From: an uncultured Chloroflexota bacterium
GTDB lineage: Bacteria > Chloroflexota > UBA4733
NCBI GenBank assembly: GCA_937967325.1
Contig: CALBSQ010000288.1
Location: 1 to 64,000, forward strand
DNA: 64,000 bases
Direction of reading: 5' to 3'
The notes under the pieces: model-generated
What the model was told of the DNA's origin: nothing
Database searches by the model: none
Seen by the model: the letters and a program-made list of their open reading frames with translations, nothing else
Translations under genes and position numbers: made by a program
Shown: positions 25,724-34,955 of the stretch, piece after piece
How positions within the stretch are numbered: the stretch's first letter is position 1
How the letters are laid out: every line of letters starts with the position of its first letter

Positions 25724-28283
25724 GTGCTAGGCGCCATCGCATCGGAGGAGCCGGCCGGGTTCGGCGCCCTCCTCAAGCAGCATCGCCTGCGCGCCGGGCT
25801 GTCCCAGGAGGAGTTGGCCGAGCGGGCGGGGCTGAGCGCGCGGGCAATCGGCGCGCTGGAGCAGAGGGGTCGGCACGTCCCGCATCGGGACACCATCCGG
25901 CGCCTGGCCCGGGCGCTGGGGCTAGACTCGGGCGACCGGGCCCGGCTGGAGGCGGCGGTGGAGCGCCGGCGCGGGCCACGGGCGGGCGAGACGGCCCTTT
26001 CGATGTCTGCCCGCCCGACGCTGCCGATCCCGCCCACGCCGCTGATCGGCCGGAAGCAGGAGGTCGCTGACGTCTGTTCGCTGCTGCGGCGCCCCGACGT
26101 GCGATTGGTGACGCTCACCGGGCCGGGCGGTGTGGGCAAGACGCGCCTGGGGCTGGAGGTCGCGCGGCGGGCGGCCGGCGAGTACGCGGACGGCGTCCGG
26201 CTGGTCGAGCTGGCGCCGCTGGCCGATCCCGCCCTGGCGCCGCTGGCCGTCCTGGCGGCGATCGGCGTCCGCGAGGCGCCGGGCCGGGCGGCGCGGGCGA
26301 CGCTGCTCGACGCCCTGCGCCCGCGCCGGACCCTGCTCCTGCTCGACAACTGCGAGCACCTGGTCGACGCCTGCGCGCAACTCGCCCACGCGATTCTCGA
26401 GACCTGCCCCGGCGGGCGACTCCTCTGCACCAGCCGAGAATCGCTGCGCATCGCGGGCGAGGTGACCTGGCGCGTGCCGCCGCTCGCCGCCCCGCCCTTC
26501 GAGCGCGTGCCTCCCCTGGAGCAGCTGGCGCGCTACGCCGCGGTGCGGCTCTTCGCGGCGCGGGCCCAGGCGGCGCTGCCCGCCTTCGTCCTCGGCCCCG
26601 AGAATGCCGCGAGCGTGGCGCGGGTGTGCGCCCGGCTGGACGGCATCCCCCTGGCCCTGGAGCTGGCGGCGGCGCGCCTGCGGGCGCTGGCGGTGGCGCA
26701 ACTCGCCGCGCGCCTGGACCAGCGGTTCGGGCTCCTGACCGGCGGCGACCGCGCCGCCTTGCCCCGCCAGCAGACGCTGCGCGCCACGATCGACTGGAGC
26801 TACGACCTCTTGACATCGGAGGAGCGCCGGCACTTCGGCCGGCTCTCGGTGTTCGCGGGTGGGTGGACGATCGAGGCGGCCGAGGCGGTCTGCCATGACG
26901 AGCGCATCGGCCAGGCCGACGTACTCGTCCTGCTGTTTCAGCTGGAGGAGAAGTCGCTCGTGGTCGTCGATCACGGTGCCGCACCTTACCGCGTGCTCGA
27001 AACTGTGCGCGAGTACGCCCGCGAGCGCTTGCTGGAGAGCCCTGAAGAGGAGGCGGCGCGGAGCAGGCACGCGGACTACTTCGCGGGCCTGGCGGCAATG
27101 GCGGCGCCACGGCTGGAAACCGCCGAGCAGGCGCATTGGTTGGACCGGCTGGGGGTAGATCACGACAATCTGCGCGCGGCGCTCAGTTGGTATGAGGACT
27201 GTGGAAACGTCGAGGCCGCCATACGGCTCGGTGTGAGCCTCCGGCTCTTTTGGTTCGTGAGGGGACATGTCGCGGAAGGTCGCGCACGGCTCACCGCGCT
27301 TCTCGCACACTCCAAGGTGCATGGCATCGACGCGCCACGGGCGGACGCGCTCGACGCCGCCGGCTTCTTAGCGCGCTACGCGGCGGATTACGAGGCGGCG
27401 CAGTCCCTCATTGAGCAGGGCCTCGCCATCCGGCGCGCCCTGGGCGACCGTAAGGGCGTGGCGGACTCGCTGAGCAACCTGGGCTTCGTGACGCTGTACC
27501 GGGGCGACTATGCCCTGGCCCGACTGCGCTACGAGGAGGAATTGGCCATCCACCAGGAGCTTGGCAACGAGCAAGGGATCGCGGATACGTCCAGCCACCT
27601 CGGGGTGATCGCGTTCTTGCAGGGCGAGTATGCGTCCGCACGCGCACTCCACGAGCGCAGCCTGGCGATCTGGCGCCGGCTCGGCGATCGGCTCGGCGTG
27701 GCCTACGCGCTCAGCAAGCTGGCCTACGTGGCCATCGAGCAACACGATCCCTCGGCGCGGCGCTTGATCGCGGAAGCCCTCGCGCTCGAACGGGAGCTAG
27801 GAAGCTCCTGGTCCCTGGCCTGCGCGCTGGAGGTGCTGGCGGGCTTGTCGGCGGCTCGGACACCGGAGGCTGCGCTCCGCCTCGCCGCCGGCCGAAGCGG
27901 AGGTGGTCGCGCGCTGGGTGGAGCCCGCGCGCCGCCGGCTGGGCCTGACGGCCGCCGAGACGGCCTGGGCGGAGGGCCAGGCCATGCGTGCCGAAGACGC
28001 CCTGGCCGTGGCGCTGACGATGGCCGGCCCGTCTCTGGACCGCGCGGATCCCGTCGCTCGCGCGGGTGCGTCCCGACCGGACGAGCTGACCAGTCGAGAG
28101 CGGGAGGTGGCGATCCTGGTCACGCAGGGTCTCACCAATCGCCAAATAGCCGACGTGCTGGTGACCGCCGAGCGGACGGCGGACACGCACGTGGGCAACA
28201 TCCTCGGCAAGCTCGGTCTGGCGACCCGCGCCCAGCTCGCCGCCTGGGCGGTAACCGTTGGACTCCTGCCGCGGGAGCGATGA
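25724..28283 (+). pseudogene. XRE/NB-ARC/TPR/LuxR regulator with a frameshift
   Basis: Residues about 12-75 form an XRE helix-turn-helix (LLKQHRLRAGLSQEELAERA). An NB-ARC ATPase follows with P-loop GPGGVGKT near 131 and LLLLDNCEHLVDA, then the winged helix and TPR-like repeats. Near 27890 the frame is lost: the frame in use runs on as Gly/Arg-rich sequence to 28720, while the homologous continuation (AEAEVVARWVEPARRRLGL) and a complete LuxR-type HTH (LTSREREVAILVTQGLTNRQ, VGNILGKLGL) lie in another frame and stop at 28283. Around the shift the usual RLAGAA-type segment seems partly deleted. GTG at 25724 is the start. Without the frameshift it would be a roughly 850-residue regulator with DNA-binding domains at both ends. 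Confidence 0.78.
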
Positions 28284-28421
28284 TCTACATCTACGTAGTA
28301 TCGGGCCAGCGCCACGAACTACGCCTTTCTCTCGATGCGGGATCCTGCTGCAGCCGGTACGGTAGTGCTATCGCGCCGTATCGGAAGCGGCAGCGAGCGG
28401 AGTGTCCGAGGAGGAATCGCA

Positions 28422-28781
28422 ATGGGACTCGCAACCGCCGGCCTGAGCCACGTGAGCATCCGGGTGACCGATCTGGCGCGGGCGAAACAGTTCTACACCG
28501 GCACGCTGGGCTTCCAGCAGGTGCTGGAAGCCGATGGCCTGGTGTTGGTGAGCGCCGGTGGGATGCTGCTGGGCATCCGCGGCGACGCCCGCGAGACGCC
28601 GTCCGGCGATCGTTTCAATCCCTTCCGCGTCGGGTTGGACCACCTGGCGCTCGCCGTACCAAGCGAGGACCGATTGCAGCTGCTGAAGGGCCAGCTCGAT
28701 GCGGCCGGAGTGCCGAATAACGGGGTGGAGCACGACCAGCTCACCGGCGCCGCCTGGGAGCTGTATGCCCTACCGGGCTAG
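28422..28781 (+). CDS. Glyoxalase/VOC-family protein
   Basis: The product has 119 residues: LSHVSIRVTDLARAKQFYTG, LGFQQVLEADGLVLVSAGG, VGLDHLALAVPS and WELYALPG, the paired beta-alpha-beta-beta-beta units of the vicinal oxygen chelate fold, with His and Glu as likely metal ligands. The usual DPDG segment before the last Glu is absent, so a few residues may have been lost. ATG at 28422 follows GAGGAATCGCA. Substrate cannot be told; members include lyases, dioxygenases and resistance proteins. A DinB-like remnant follows 18 bases later with its own ribosome binding site. Confidence 0.8.
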   Translation: MGLATAGLSHVSIRVTDLARAKQFYTGTLGFQQVLEADGLVLVSAGGMLLGIRGDARETPSGDRFNPFRVGLDHLALAVPSEDRLQLLKGQLDAAGVPNNGVEHDQLTGAAWELYALPG

Positions 28782-28799
28782 ACAGGAGGAGGGCGAACC

Positions 28800-28970
28800 G
28801 TGGACGCGCTCGAGGTCTTCGCCCCGCAGCACGACCGCTGTCACACGCCAGAGAGGGATCAGTTGTTCGGAGGGCTGACCGATGCGCCGCCCCGAGTGCG
28901 GCCGCACAGACTGCCTTCTATCGTCTGGCTACGATGGCGCCTTGCCCCACTGCGACGCGCTGCGGTAGGG
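28800..28970 (+). pseudogene. Remnant of a DinB-family protein
   Basis: After a strong AGGAGG the GTG at 28800 starts MDALEVFAPQHDRCHTPERD and QLFGGLTDAPPRVRPHRLPS, which resembles the front of DinB-like proteins of this phylum (normally followed by a W-x2-WH-x-AR metal helix). The continuation IVWLRWRLAPLRRAAV lacks the metal His and homology is lost by about 28970. The frame stays open to 29129, antisense to the next gene. Confidence 0.45.
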
Positions 28971-30722
28971 CTACGGCAGCACCTGCGTGGTGATCTGGAC
29001 GGGGATGGCGCCGACGCCGGTGCGCTGCCGTACCTCCAGCACGGCGTCCACAGCGGACCCGGTGTGGTCGGGGCCGGACGACGGTCGAAGCATCACCAGC
29101 GCGGCGCCGGGCGACGCACCGGGCAGTAACGACGCCGTCACGCCATTGCTCAGCGTGGTGGTCGTCGAGCCGGGAGCGCCGCCCCATATGCCGGATGCGG
29201 CGCCCGGCGCCGGCCAGAGGCTTCCGGGCGCCAGCATGAAGCTCGGCGGAGAACTACCGGGAACACAGTCGCTGCCGATCGCCACTACGGCGGCCGGTCC
29301 GCCCGTATGCAGGCGTGCCGCTGTGTCCCCGAGCAACAGCGGCACGCAGGATCGCACGTAGGTGGATATGCGGGCCGTGTCGCTCTCTACCAGGATCAGG
29401 TTTTCGGCGCCGTCTAGCGCCAGTCCCTGCGGGTTATGCAAACCTTGGAGCAGCGGCGTCGCCTGCCCATTTGGCCGGATCGCCAGGATGGTTCCGCTCA
29501 GCTCGTTGACGAAGGCCGTGCCATCCGACCCCACGACCACGTCGTCGGGAAGGCTCAGTGGTGGACCGAGTGCGTGCAACGGCCCATTAATCGGCCCAAG
29601 CCACATTCGGCCGCCGTATTCATCGACCATGTACACCTGGTCGCCGTGCAGCACCGCGTCGGTGGGGCGCTGCCAGTGCCCGGGAATGGGGCTGGTTATT
29701 CCCGTGTCCATCTGTGCCACGAGTACACGGCCACCGGCGCTGTCGGGGACCAGCACTACCTGCGTTCCAGCCGGCGAGGCGATGCTCAGCCCGTCGATGC
29801 CTTCTACGCCGGGATGGACGGGCAACTGGAGCAGCTCACGCAGGCCCAAGCGGGAGCTCCACCGCAGCACACGATTCGTTCCTTGCTCGGCAAACACGAG
29901 GCTGTCAGCCCCGTCGATCGCGACGCCTTCGGGGACGTTCAGCCCCGAGAGCAGCGTTCGCACGCTGTGACCGGCCAGCACCTGGCGGATGGAGTTGGAC
30001 TTCAGGTCGGTGACGACGACGCTGCCGTCGGGCGCTACGACCACGTCGTCCGGCTCGCCGATCCCGCTTGCCAGCGGCAGGGTTGGTCCGATCGAAAGGC
30101 GTAAGGTTCCTTGGCGTCCGGACGGCCAACGCGCGGTCAACAGGTGTGTGCCGGAAGCTGCCGTGGCGGGCGCCTGGATTGCGAGCGCCACCGCGCCGCT
30201 CTCTTCCAGCGACACCGTCGGAGCCGGCAGCCCTTCCACCCGGACAGCCGGCGCGCTCGCCCGGTCCGATGGCGAAAGGGCGGGCAAGAGGAGACGGGCC
30301 ACCGTGCCGAGCTGCAGGTCGATCTGCGTGCCGGACCAGTCCAGCGTGGGTGACGTCGCCGCATCGGTCGTTGCCGGCGAAGACGCGGGCGATTTCGATG
30401 CTGGAGACGTGGCCGCCGGCGGGGGCGTTTCCGACGTGACCGTTCGAGTCGGTGTCGAAGGTAGCGGCGATGGTGGGGGAGCAGGACTCGCAGCAATCCC
30501 TGCACGCGCTGACGTTGCCACCGGCGCGTCCGGCGCCACGGATGTCGTCTTTGGCGACGCCACGGAGAGCTGGCCGGTGGCGACGGGTCCCGGCGTGCGC
30601 TCCTCGGTGACTACCGGCAGCGACCGCGCGCAGCTTGCCAGGACGAGCCACAGCGCGATAGAAAGGTAAACGGGAGGGCGAGCTAGGGAGGCTCCCCGAC
30701 GATTAGGCTCCTTGCCGGCCAC
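28971..30722 (-). CDS. NHL/SMP-30-like beta-propeller lipoprotein
   Basis: The product has 583 residues. A signal sequence with lipobox LASC (IALWLVLASC) comes near residue 30. A Pro/Ser/Thr/Ala-rich linker of about 90 residues follows, then a Big-like segment (LLTARWPSGRQGTLRL), then propeller repeats typical of NHL/SMP-30 proteins (GEPDDVVVAPDGSVVVTD, VPEGVAIDGADSLVF, NPQGLALDGAENLILVES). The chain ends in a non-repeat domain of about 130 residues. GTG at 30722 is proposed because it overlaps the end of the DUF971 gene by 20 bases and puts the lipobox at a normal distance; longer frames lie inside that gene. It is probably a surface-anchored binding protein. Confidence 0.75.
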   Translation of the reverse strand: MAGKEPNRRGASLARPPVYLSIALWLVLASCARSLPVVTEERTPGPVATGQLSVASPKTTSVAPDAPVATSARAGIAASPAPPPSPLPSTPTRTVTSETPPPAATSPASKSPASSPATTDAATSPTLDWSGTQIDLQLGTVARLLLPALSPSDRASAPAVRVEGLPAPTVSLEESGAVALAIQAPATAASGTHLLTARWPSGRQGTLRLSIGPTLPLASGIGEPDDVVVAPDGSVVVTDLKSNSIRQVLAGHSVRTLLSGLNVPEGVAIDGADSLVFAEQGTNRVLRWSSRLGLRELLQLPVHPGVEGIDGLSIASPAGTQVVLVPDSAGGRVLVAQMDTGITSPIPGHWQRPTDAVLHGDQVYMVDEYGGRMWLGPINGPLHALGPPLSLPDDVVVGSDGTAFVNELSGTILAIRPNGQATPLLQGLHNPQGLALDGAENLILVESDTARISTYVRSCVPLLLGDTAARLHTGGPAAVVAIGSDCVPGSSPPSFMLAPGSLWPAPGAASGIWGGAPGSTTTTLSNGVTASLLPGASPGAALVMLRPSSGPDHTGSAVDAVLEVRQRTGVGAIPVQITTQVLP

Positions 30723-31041
30723 GAGCGCACAACTCACAGGGACACAGGCGTCGGAGATCCTCAAAAGAGTAGATCCCCGTGTCGTGGCCATCCGCCCAGC
30801 GAGGCTGGACGGCGTAGCGCCCGACGAGCTGGAGGTCGATCAGCTCCTTTTGCGCCGGCATGAGCGCCACGGTTGAGGCGAGCGCGCCCGGCCTGCCCAT
30901 CTCGCCACGGCAGTGGGCACAGGGGCAGTTCCAACGCAGCAGCTCGAAACTGTAGCTGCTGACGTGACCGTCGGCCCAGGCGATCTCAACCAGCTTAGGA
31001 CCACTGTGCAGCGTGATGGCGGTCGGCTCGATAGGGTCCAA
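30703..31041 (-). CDS. DUF971-family protein
   Basis: The 112-residue product fits the DUF971 / gamma-butyrobetaine hydroxylase N-terminal-like family: LVEIAWADGHVSSYSFELLR, a CPCAHCRGE motif and a second CPCELCARG. Two C-x-C-x2-C clusters suggest zinc or iron-sulfur binding. Family members are sometimes linked to Mrp/ApbC-type iron-sulfur proteins. The lipoprotein gene overlaps its end. An inverted-repeat element lies directly upstream. Confidence 0.85.
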   Translation of the reverse strand: MDPIEPTAITLHSGPKLVEIAWADGHVSSYSFELLRWNCPCAHCRGEMGRPGALASTVALMPAQKELIDLQLVGRYAVQPRWADGHDTGIYSFEDLRRLCPCELCARGRQGA

Positions 31042-31043
31042 TT

Positions 31044-31182
31044 AGCTTTCAGCTATCAGCAATCAGCAGCCACCCCGTTTGGTGGAGACTTTGTAGAGTG
31101 TACGAGCTAGTGCGACATGCGGACGACCCGGCAGCACACCTCGACCACCTTCTGATGGCTGACAGCCGATAGCTGATAGCTC
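31044..31182. repeat. Imperfect inverted-repeat element of about 140 bp
   Basis: The left end (31044-31073, AGCTTTCAGCTATCAGCAAT onward) and right end (31156-31182, ending GATAGCTGATAGCT) are imperfect inverted copies around about 80 unrelated bases. The AGCTGATAGCTGATAGC theme resembles dispersed intergenic repeats known from several bacteria. It fills the gap between two minus-strand genes. Confidence 0.55.
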
Positions 31183-31184
31183 GT

Positions 31185-32939
31185 TCACGATTGCGGGATA
31201 TACGGCAACTGATGCTTCTGGATGAAGATGTCACCCAACAGGGTGAGCTGGACGCGGTAGGTGACATAGGGATTATTGGTGCCGGGGACGTTGCCGGGCT
31301 TGTCGTTCTCGGGGTGATACTCGTACACCGCCCTTTGGAAGTGCTGCGTCCAATGTACGGAGCCGTCGATGGCCGTCCGTTGTTTGGGCTCTTCTAGCGG
31401 GTAGCCGAAGGTGTCCTCCTTACCGTGCGCGTCGAAGAACTGCTTGAAGTAGGTGTGGCTGCCATCCGGCGCCACATTGGCGACGAAGTGGCCGGCGCCG
31501 TTCGGCCCCAGTGGGAAGTAGAAGGAATCCCCAGACGGCGGGTTACTCTGACTTGCCGGCGGGTCGGCGTTGCCGCCATAGAGCTGGGTCACGAGCAGAC
31601 GCGGCTGAATCTGATATGGCGCCGAATGCTCTGGGTGGTATTCCAGCACCGCGCGCTGAAAGTACTGCACAGTCTGGCCGCCGTACACTGGATCGCAGAT
31701 TACGTCCGTTCGCGGATAGCCCAGGATGTCCACATCCCCATGCGTCTTGAAGAACTGGAGCCAGACGCCGCTCACCGTATGCCCTGTCAGCGGGAAGGTG
31801 TAGGAGCCGTAGCCGTTGTCCGGCGGCAACTGGCAGTTCACGCCGGGAGCGGGAGTGGCGGTCGGTGATGGCGCCGGCGTTGGCGTGGGCGTACTCGTGG
31901 GTGTGACGGTGATGACGGGCGGGCCGAGGGTAAGGGTTGAGACGCCCGCGCCACCCACGTAGACATCCTGGGGACTGCCTCCATCCACCGCGACTGGTCC
32001 GCCGCCCCGATTGTAAATCGGGTTGAAGGTAACGCCTCCGTCGCGGCTCCACCAGGTAGTGGAGGTCGTGGTGAGATAGACGTTGCCGCCGTTGAGCGGA
32101 TCGACGGCGACGCTGACGATCGGCTCGGGCGCAGGGTAGGTCGTCGCCCAATTGGTCCCCCCGTTGGTGGTTTTCACGAGCACGAATGGGGAAGCGGCGA
32201 CACCTGCGTAGAGGGTCTGCGTCGAGGTCGGGTCGAAGGCGAGCTGCAGCACGCTTGCACCGCCCGGCAGGCCCGTGTCGACGCTGTTCCAGGTGGTGCC
32301 CTGGTCGGTGCTCTTCCAGACGCCGGGGTCGGTACTGGCGTCGGTGCCCGCGTAGAAGTTTACCGGGTTGTTGTGGTCGTAGGCCAGGGAGTGGACGTTG
32401 CGCGTGCCCATGGTGCCGAGCTGCGAGACGGTCGCCCCGTGATCGGTCGACTTGTAGATGCCGCTGTTGGTACCCAGATACACCGTCGAGGCGATGGTCG
32501 GATCGATCACGATCGCCTGGATGCTGATGTTGCCAAGGGAGGTCGCGCCGAGGACCCAGCTGGCGCCGCCGTCCTTCGTGGAGTACCAGACGCCCTGCTT
32601 GGTCGTGAAGTTGTAGCCGCCGACGTAGAGCGTGAGCGGGTCGATCTTGGCGATAGCGAGCGCCAGCACCGAGAATTGGCCCAGTGTCGGCGCGGTGTTG
32701 CCGAAGGTCTGACCGCCATCCTGGCTCTTGAAGACGTAGGCATTCTGGCTCTGATCATTGCCGGCGGCGTACACAGTCCGGCTGTTGTTGGGGTCGACCA
32801 CCAACTGTCCGAATGTGTGGTCGGAGTTGGCGGTCGTGAACGAGCCAGCTCCCCCTTCCGCCTGTCGCGCCGGGTAGAACGCCAGTGTGATCAGCAGCAG
32901 AGCAGCGATCCCCAGCAGACGTGTTCCTCGTTGTGCCAT
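31185..32939 (-). CDS. Secreted BNR-repeat protein with two C-terminal repeat domains
   Basis: The product has 584 residues. After a signal peptide (about 1-28) come BNR/Asp-box repeats of a sortilin-like propeller: SQDGGQTFGN, STKDGGASWVL, STDHGATVSQL, STDQGTTWNSV, TTNGGTNWATT. A Thr/Pro linker (TPTSTPTPTPAPSPTATP) leads to two copies of a roughly 100-residue domain, each with GYPRTD or GYPLEE and YFQRAVLEYHPE or HFQRAVYEYHPE. This tail is common in secreted Chloroflexota proteins and may bind the cell surface or polymer. ATG at 32939 follows GGAAGGGGAAGG. It has no glycosidase active site that I can identify. Confidence 0.82.
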   Translation of the reverse strand: MAQRGTRLLGIAALLLITLAFYPARQAEGGAGSFTTANSDHTFGQLVVDPNNSRTVYAAGNDQSQNAYVFKSQDGGQTFGNTAPTLGQFSVLALAIAKIDPLTLYVGGYNFTTKQGVWYSTKDGGASWVLGATSLGNISIQAIVIDPTIASTVYLGTNSGIYKSTDHGATVSQLGTMGTRNVHSLAYDHNNPVNFYAGTDASTDPGVWKSTDQGTTWNSVDTGLPGGASVLQLAFDPTSTQTLYAGVAASPFVLVKTTNGGTNWATTYPAPEPIVSVAVDPLNGGNVYLTTTSTTWWSRDGGVTFNPIYNRGGGPVAVDGGSPQDVYVGGAGVSTLTLGPPVITVTPTSTPTPTPAPSPTATPAPGVNCQLPPDNGYGSYTFPLTGHTVSGVWLQFFKTHGDVDILGYPRTDVICDPVYGGQTVQYFQRAVLEYHPEHSAPYQIQPRLLVTQLYGGNADPPASQSNPPSGDSFYFPLGPNGAGHFVANVAPDGSHTYFKQFFDAHGKEDTFGYPLEEPKQRTAIDGSVHWTQHFQRAVYEYHPENDKPGNVPGTNNPYVTYRVQLTLLGDIFIQKHQLPYIPQS

Positions 32940-33078
32940 TGCCTTCCCCTTCCTGCCAAGCGCCGGAAGCACTCCCCACAGCACCGGCCATGTCTGCCGA
33001 CCGCCTGCCCCTCGAAGGGCAGGCGGAGGGCCATCGGCTCCCTCACTCCCCGACGCGCTTCGCGGTACCATACACGCT

Positions 33079-33768
33079 CTAGGATTCCTGGATGAGCACG
33101 TGCTGCATGACCACTGGCGTGGTGGGCTGGGACTTCTCCCCAGTGGGGCCGGCGACGGTCGCCACATGGGCGATGGCGGTCACTGCATCCATCCCCGCGG
33201 TCACTTTGCCGAAGTAGCTGTACAGCGGCTGGAGTTGCTGAGAATCGTCGCCGGTGCAGATGAAGAACTGACTGCCGTTGGTGTTGGGTCCGGAGTTGGC
33301 CATGGCCAGCGCCCCGGCCGTGTAGACGCTGGAGTTGGGCGGGAGCTCGTCGGCGAACTGGTAGCCCGGCCCGCCGGCGCCGGTACCCTGGGGATCCCCG
33401 CCCTGGATGACAAAGCTGGCGACGATCCGGTGAAAGGCGAGGCCGTCGTAAAAGTGATGACAAGCCAGGAACACGAAGTTGTTGACCGTTTTCGGCGCCT
33501 GCTTGGGCAGCAACTGAATGACGATGTTGCCGTATTGGGTTTGGATCGTGGCGGTGTACTGCTTGTTCGGGTCGATCTGCATCGGCGGCGCGGCGCCGTA
33601 GCTGCGTTGGGGTGTTCCAGTCGTCGCCCCAGACGCTGTGCCGCAAGCCGCCTGCACGGCAGCGGTGTTGACGGTCGCGGCGGCGCCCGTCGATGCCGTC
33701 GACCCTCCGCAGCCCGCGAGCAGGCTCAGCACGCAGGTCAGGAGGGTCAGGATGAAGGGTCGCCGCAT
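33079..33768 (-). CDS. Peptidyl-prolyl cis-trans isomerase, cyclophilin lipoprotein
   Basis: The product has 229 residues with lipobox LLAGC at about residue 19 and a Ser/Thr/Ala linker. The cyclophilin domain (about 75-225) shows FYDGLAFHRIV, FVIQGGDPQGTG, LAMANSGPNTNGSQFFI and a YSYFGKV segment. The catalytic Arg (FHR) and the Gln/Phe of SQFF are present. It catalyses proline isomerisation during folding outside the membrane. ATG at 33768 puts the lipobox at the right distance. It is divergent from dacA, 65 bases away. Confidence 0.92.
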   Translation of the reverse strand: MRRPFILTLLTCVLSLLAGCGGSTASTGAAATVNTAAVQAACGTASGATTGTPQRSYGAAPPMQIDPNKQYTATIQTQYGNIVIQLLPKQAPKTVNNFVFLACHHFYDGLAFHRIVASFVIQGGDPQGTGAGGPGYQFADELPPNSSVYTAGALAMANSGPNTNGSQFFICTGDDSQQLQPLYSYFGKVTAGMDAVTAIAHVATVAGPTGEKSQPTTPVVMQHVLIQES

Positions 33769-33833
33769 GGTTTCTCCAGAGTCACGCCACATCCATAGAA
33801 TCGGTGCTGAGTATAGCCCGGTAGAATAGCCCC

Positions 33834-34955
33834 ATGCTCCACCATGGCCTGATCCGCCTAACTCTACTGGTCCTGCCTGTATTGTCTCTGTGCGCCTGGG
33901 GATCGCCGGCGTTCACAGGCAGTGACGACGACGGCCCACGCATCGGGCCGGCCGCACTGGCTGCGCTGCGCCAGGACGCTCCGCCACCGGTGACAGCGGC
34001 CAGCGCCGTGCTGATGGACACGGCGTCCGGCACGCTGCTCTGGTCGCGCGATCCCAGCGCGCGGCGCGCACCCGCCAGCCTGACCAAAATTATGACGGCG
34101 CTGGTCGTCCGCTCCCACGACAGTCCGGCCCAGGTCGTTGTGGTCTCATCACTGGCCGCGGCGACGCCCGGCTCGCGGATGAACGTGATCGCCGGGCAAC
34201 GGCTGAGCGTGGATCAGCTCCTCTACGGGCTGCTGCTGCCCTCGGGCAACGACGCGGCCGTGGCGCTGGCGCAAGGAACGTCCGGCTCCGTTGCGGCGTT
34301 CGTGGCGCAGATGAACGCGCGCGCCGCGGCGATGGGGCTGACGGGTACGCACTTTGTGAACCCGGACGGGTTGGACGCCGACGGCCACTTTTCGACGGCG
34401 CGGGACCTGGCAACGATGGCGCTGGGCCTGCTCGGCGATCCCTTGTTGGCCCAGATCGTGCAGACACGCCACGAGGTGCTGCGCGGCGCCAACGGGACGG
34501 TGCTGTTCGATCTTACTAACCTCAACCAGTTGTTGGGCAGTTATCCCGGCGCCGACGGGGTGAAGACGGGTACGACGCCGGAAGCGGGCGAGAATCTGAT
34601 CGGCTCCGCCACCAGAGACGGCCACCGCTTGCTCGCCGTGGTGCTGGGCAGCGACGATCGCTATGCCGACGCTCGCGCGCTGCTGGATAGCGGCTGGTCG
34701 CACTGGCGCTGGCTCGCGCCTGCGCTGCCGCCGCTGGCCGCGCTGGATGGTGGCGCCGTGGATCTGGAAGCCGGCCCATGGACGGCGACGCCCGTACCGG
34801 CGTGGGCGGTCGACAGCGTTCGCATGGTGCTCAATGTCGACCCCGCCATCGGGCCGCTGGTGAGCGGCCCGCGTCCAACGCCTGCCGGCAGCGTGGAGCT
34901 GGTGCTGGGACAGCAGGTCGTGGCGCATGCCCCTGTGCTCGCCTCCCGGCCATGA
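33834..34955 (+). CDS. dacA: D-alanyl-D-alanine carboxypeptidase (PBP5-type)
   Basis: The product has 373 residues. The three penicillin-binding motifs are present: SLTK (Ser82, Lys85), SGN (137-139) and KTG (244-246). A hydrophobic N-terminal segment (7-27) is a signal sequence. The enzyme trims the terminal D-Ala from peptidoglycan stem peptides, and the C-terminal region after residue 290 is the short beta domain of the family. The TGA stop overlaps the ATG of the next gene (ATGA), so it is coupled with the pseudouridine synthase. Confidence 0.92.
   Translation: MLHHGLIRLTLLVLPVLSLCAWGSPAFTGSDDDGPRIGPAALAALRQDAPPPVTAASAVLMDTASGTLLWSRDPSARRAPASLTKIMTALVVRSHDSPAQVVVVSSLAAATPGSRMNVIAGQRLSVDQLLYGLLLPSGNDAAVALAQGTSGSVAAFVAQMNARAAAMGLTGTHFVNPDGLDADGHFSTARDLATMALGLLGDPLLAQIVQTRHEVLRGANGTVLFDLTNLNQLLGSYPGADGVKTGTTPEAGENLIGSATRDGHRLLAVVLGSDDRYADARALLDSGWSHWRWLAPALPPLAALDGGAVDLEAGPWTATPVPAWAVDSVRMVLNVDPAIGPLVSGPRPTPAGSVELVLGQQVVAHAPVLASRP

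Noticed and set aside
28284..28720. C-terminal extension of the XRE regulator to 28720
   Set aside because: It is the wrong frame after a frameshift and overlaps the glyoxalase gene on the same strand; the true homology ends at 28283.
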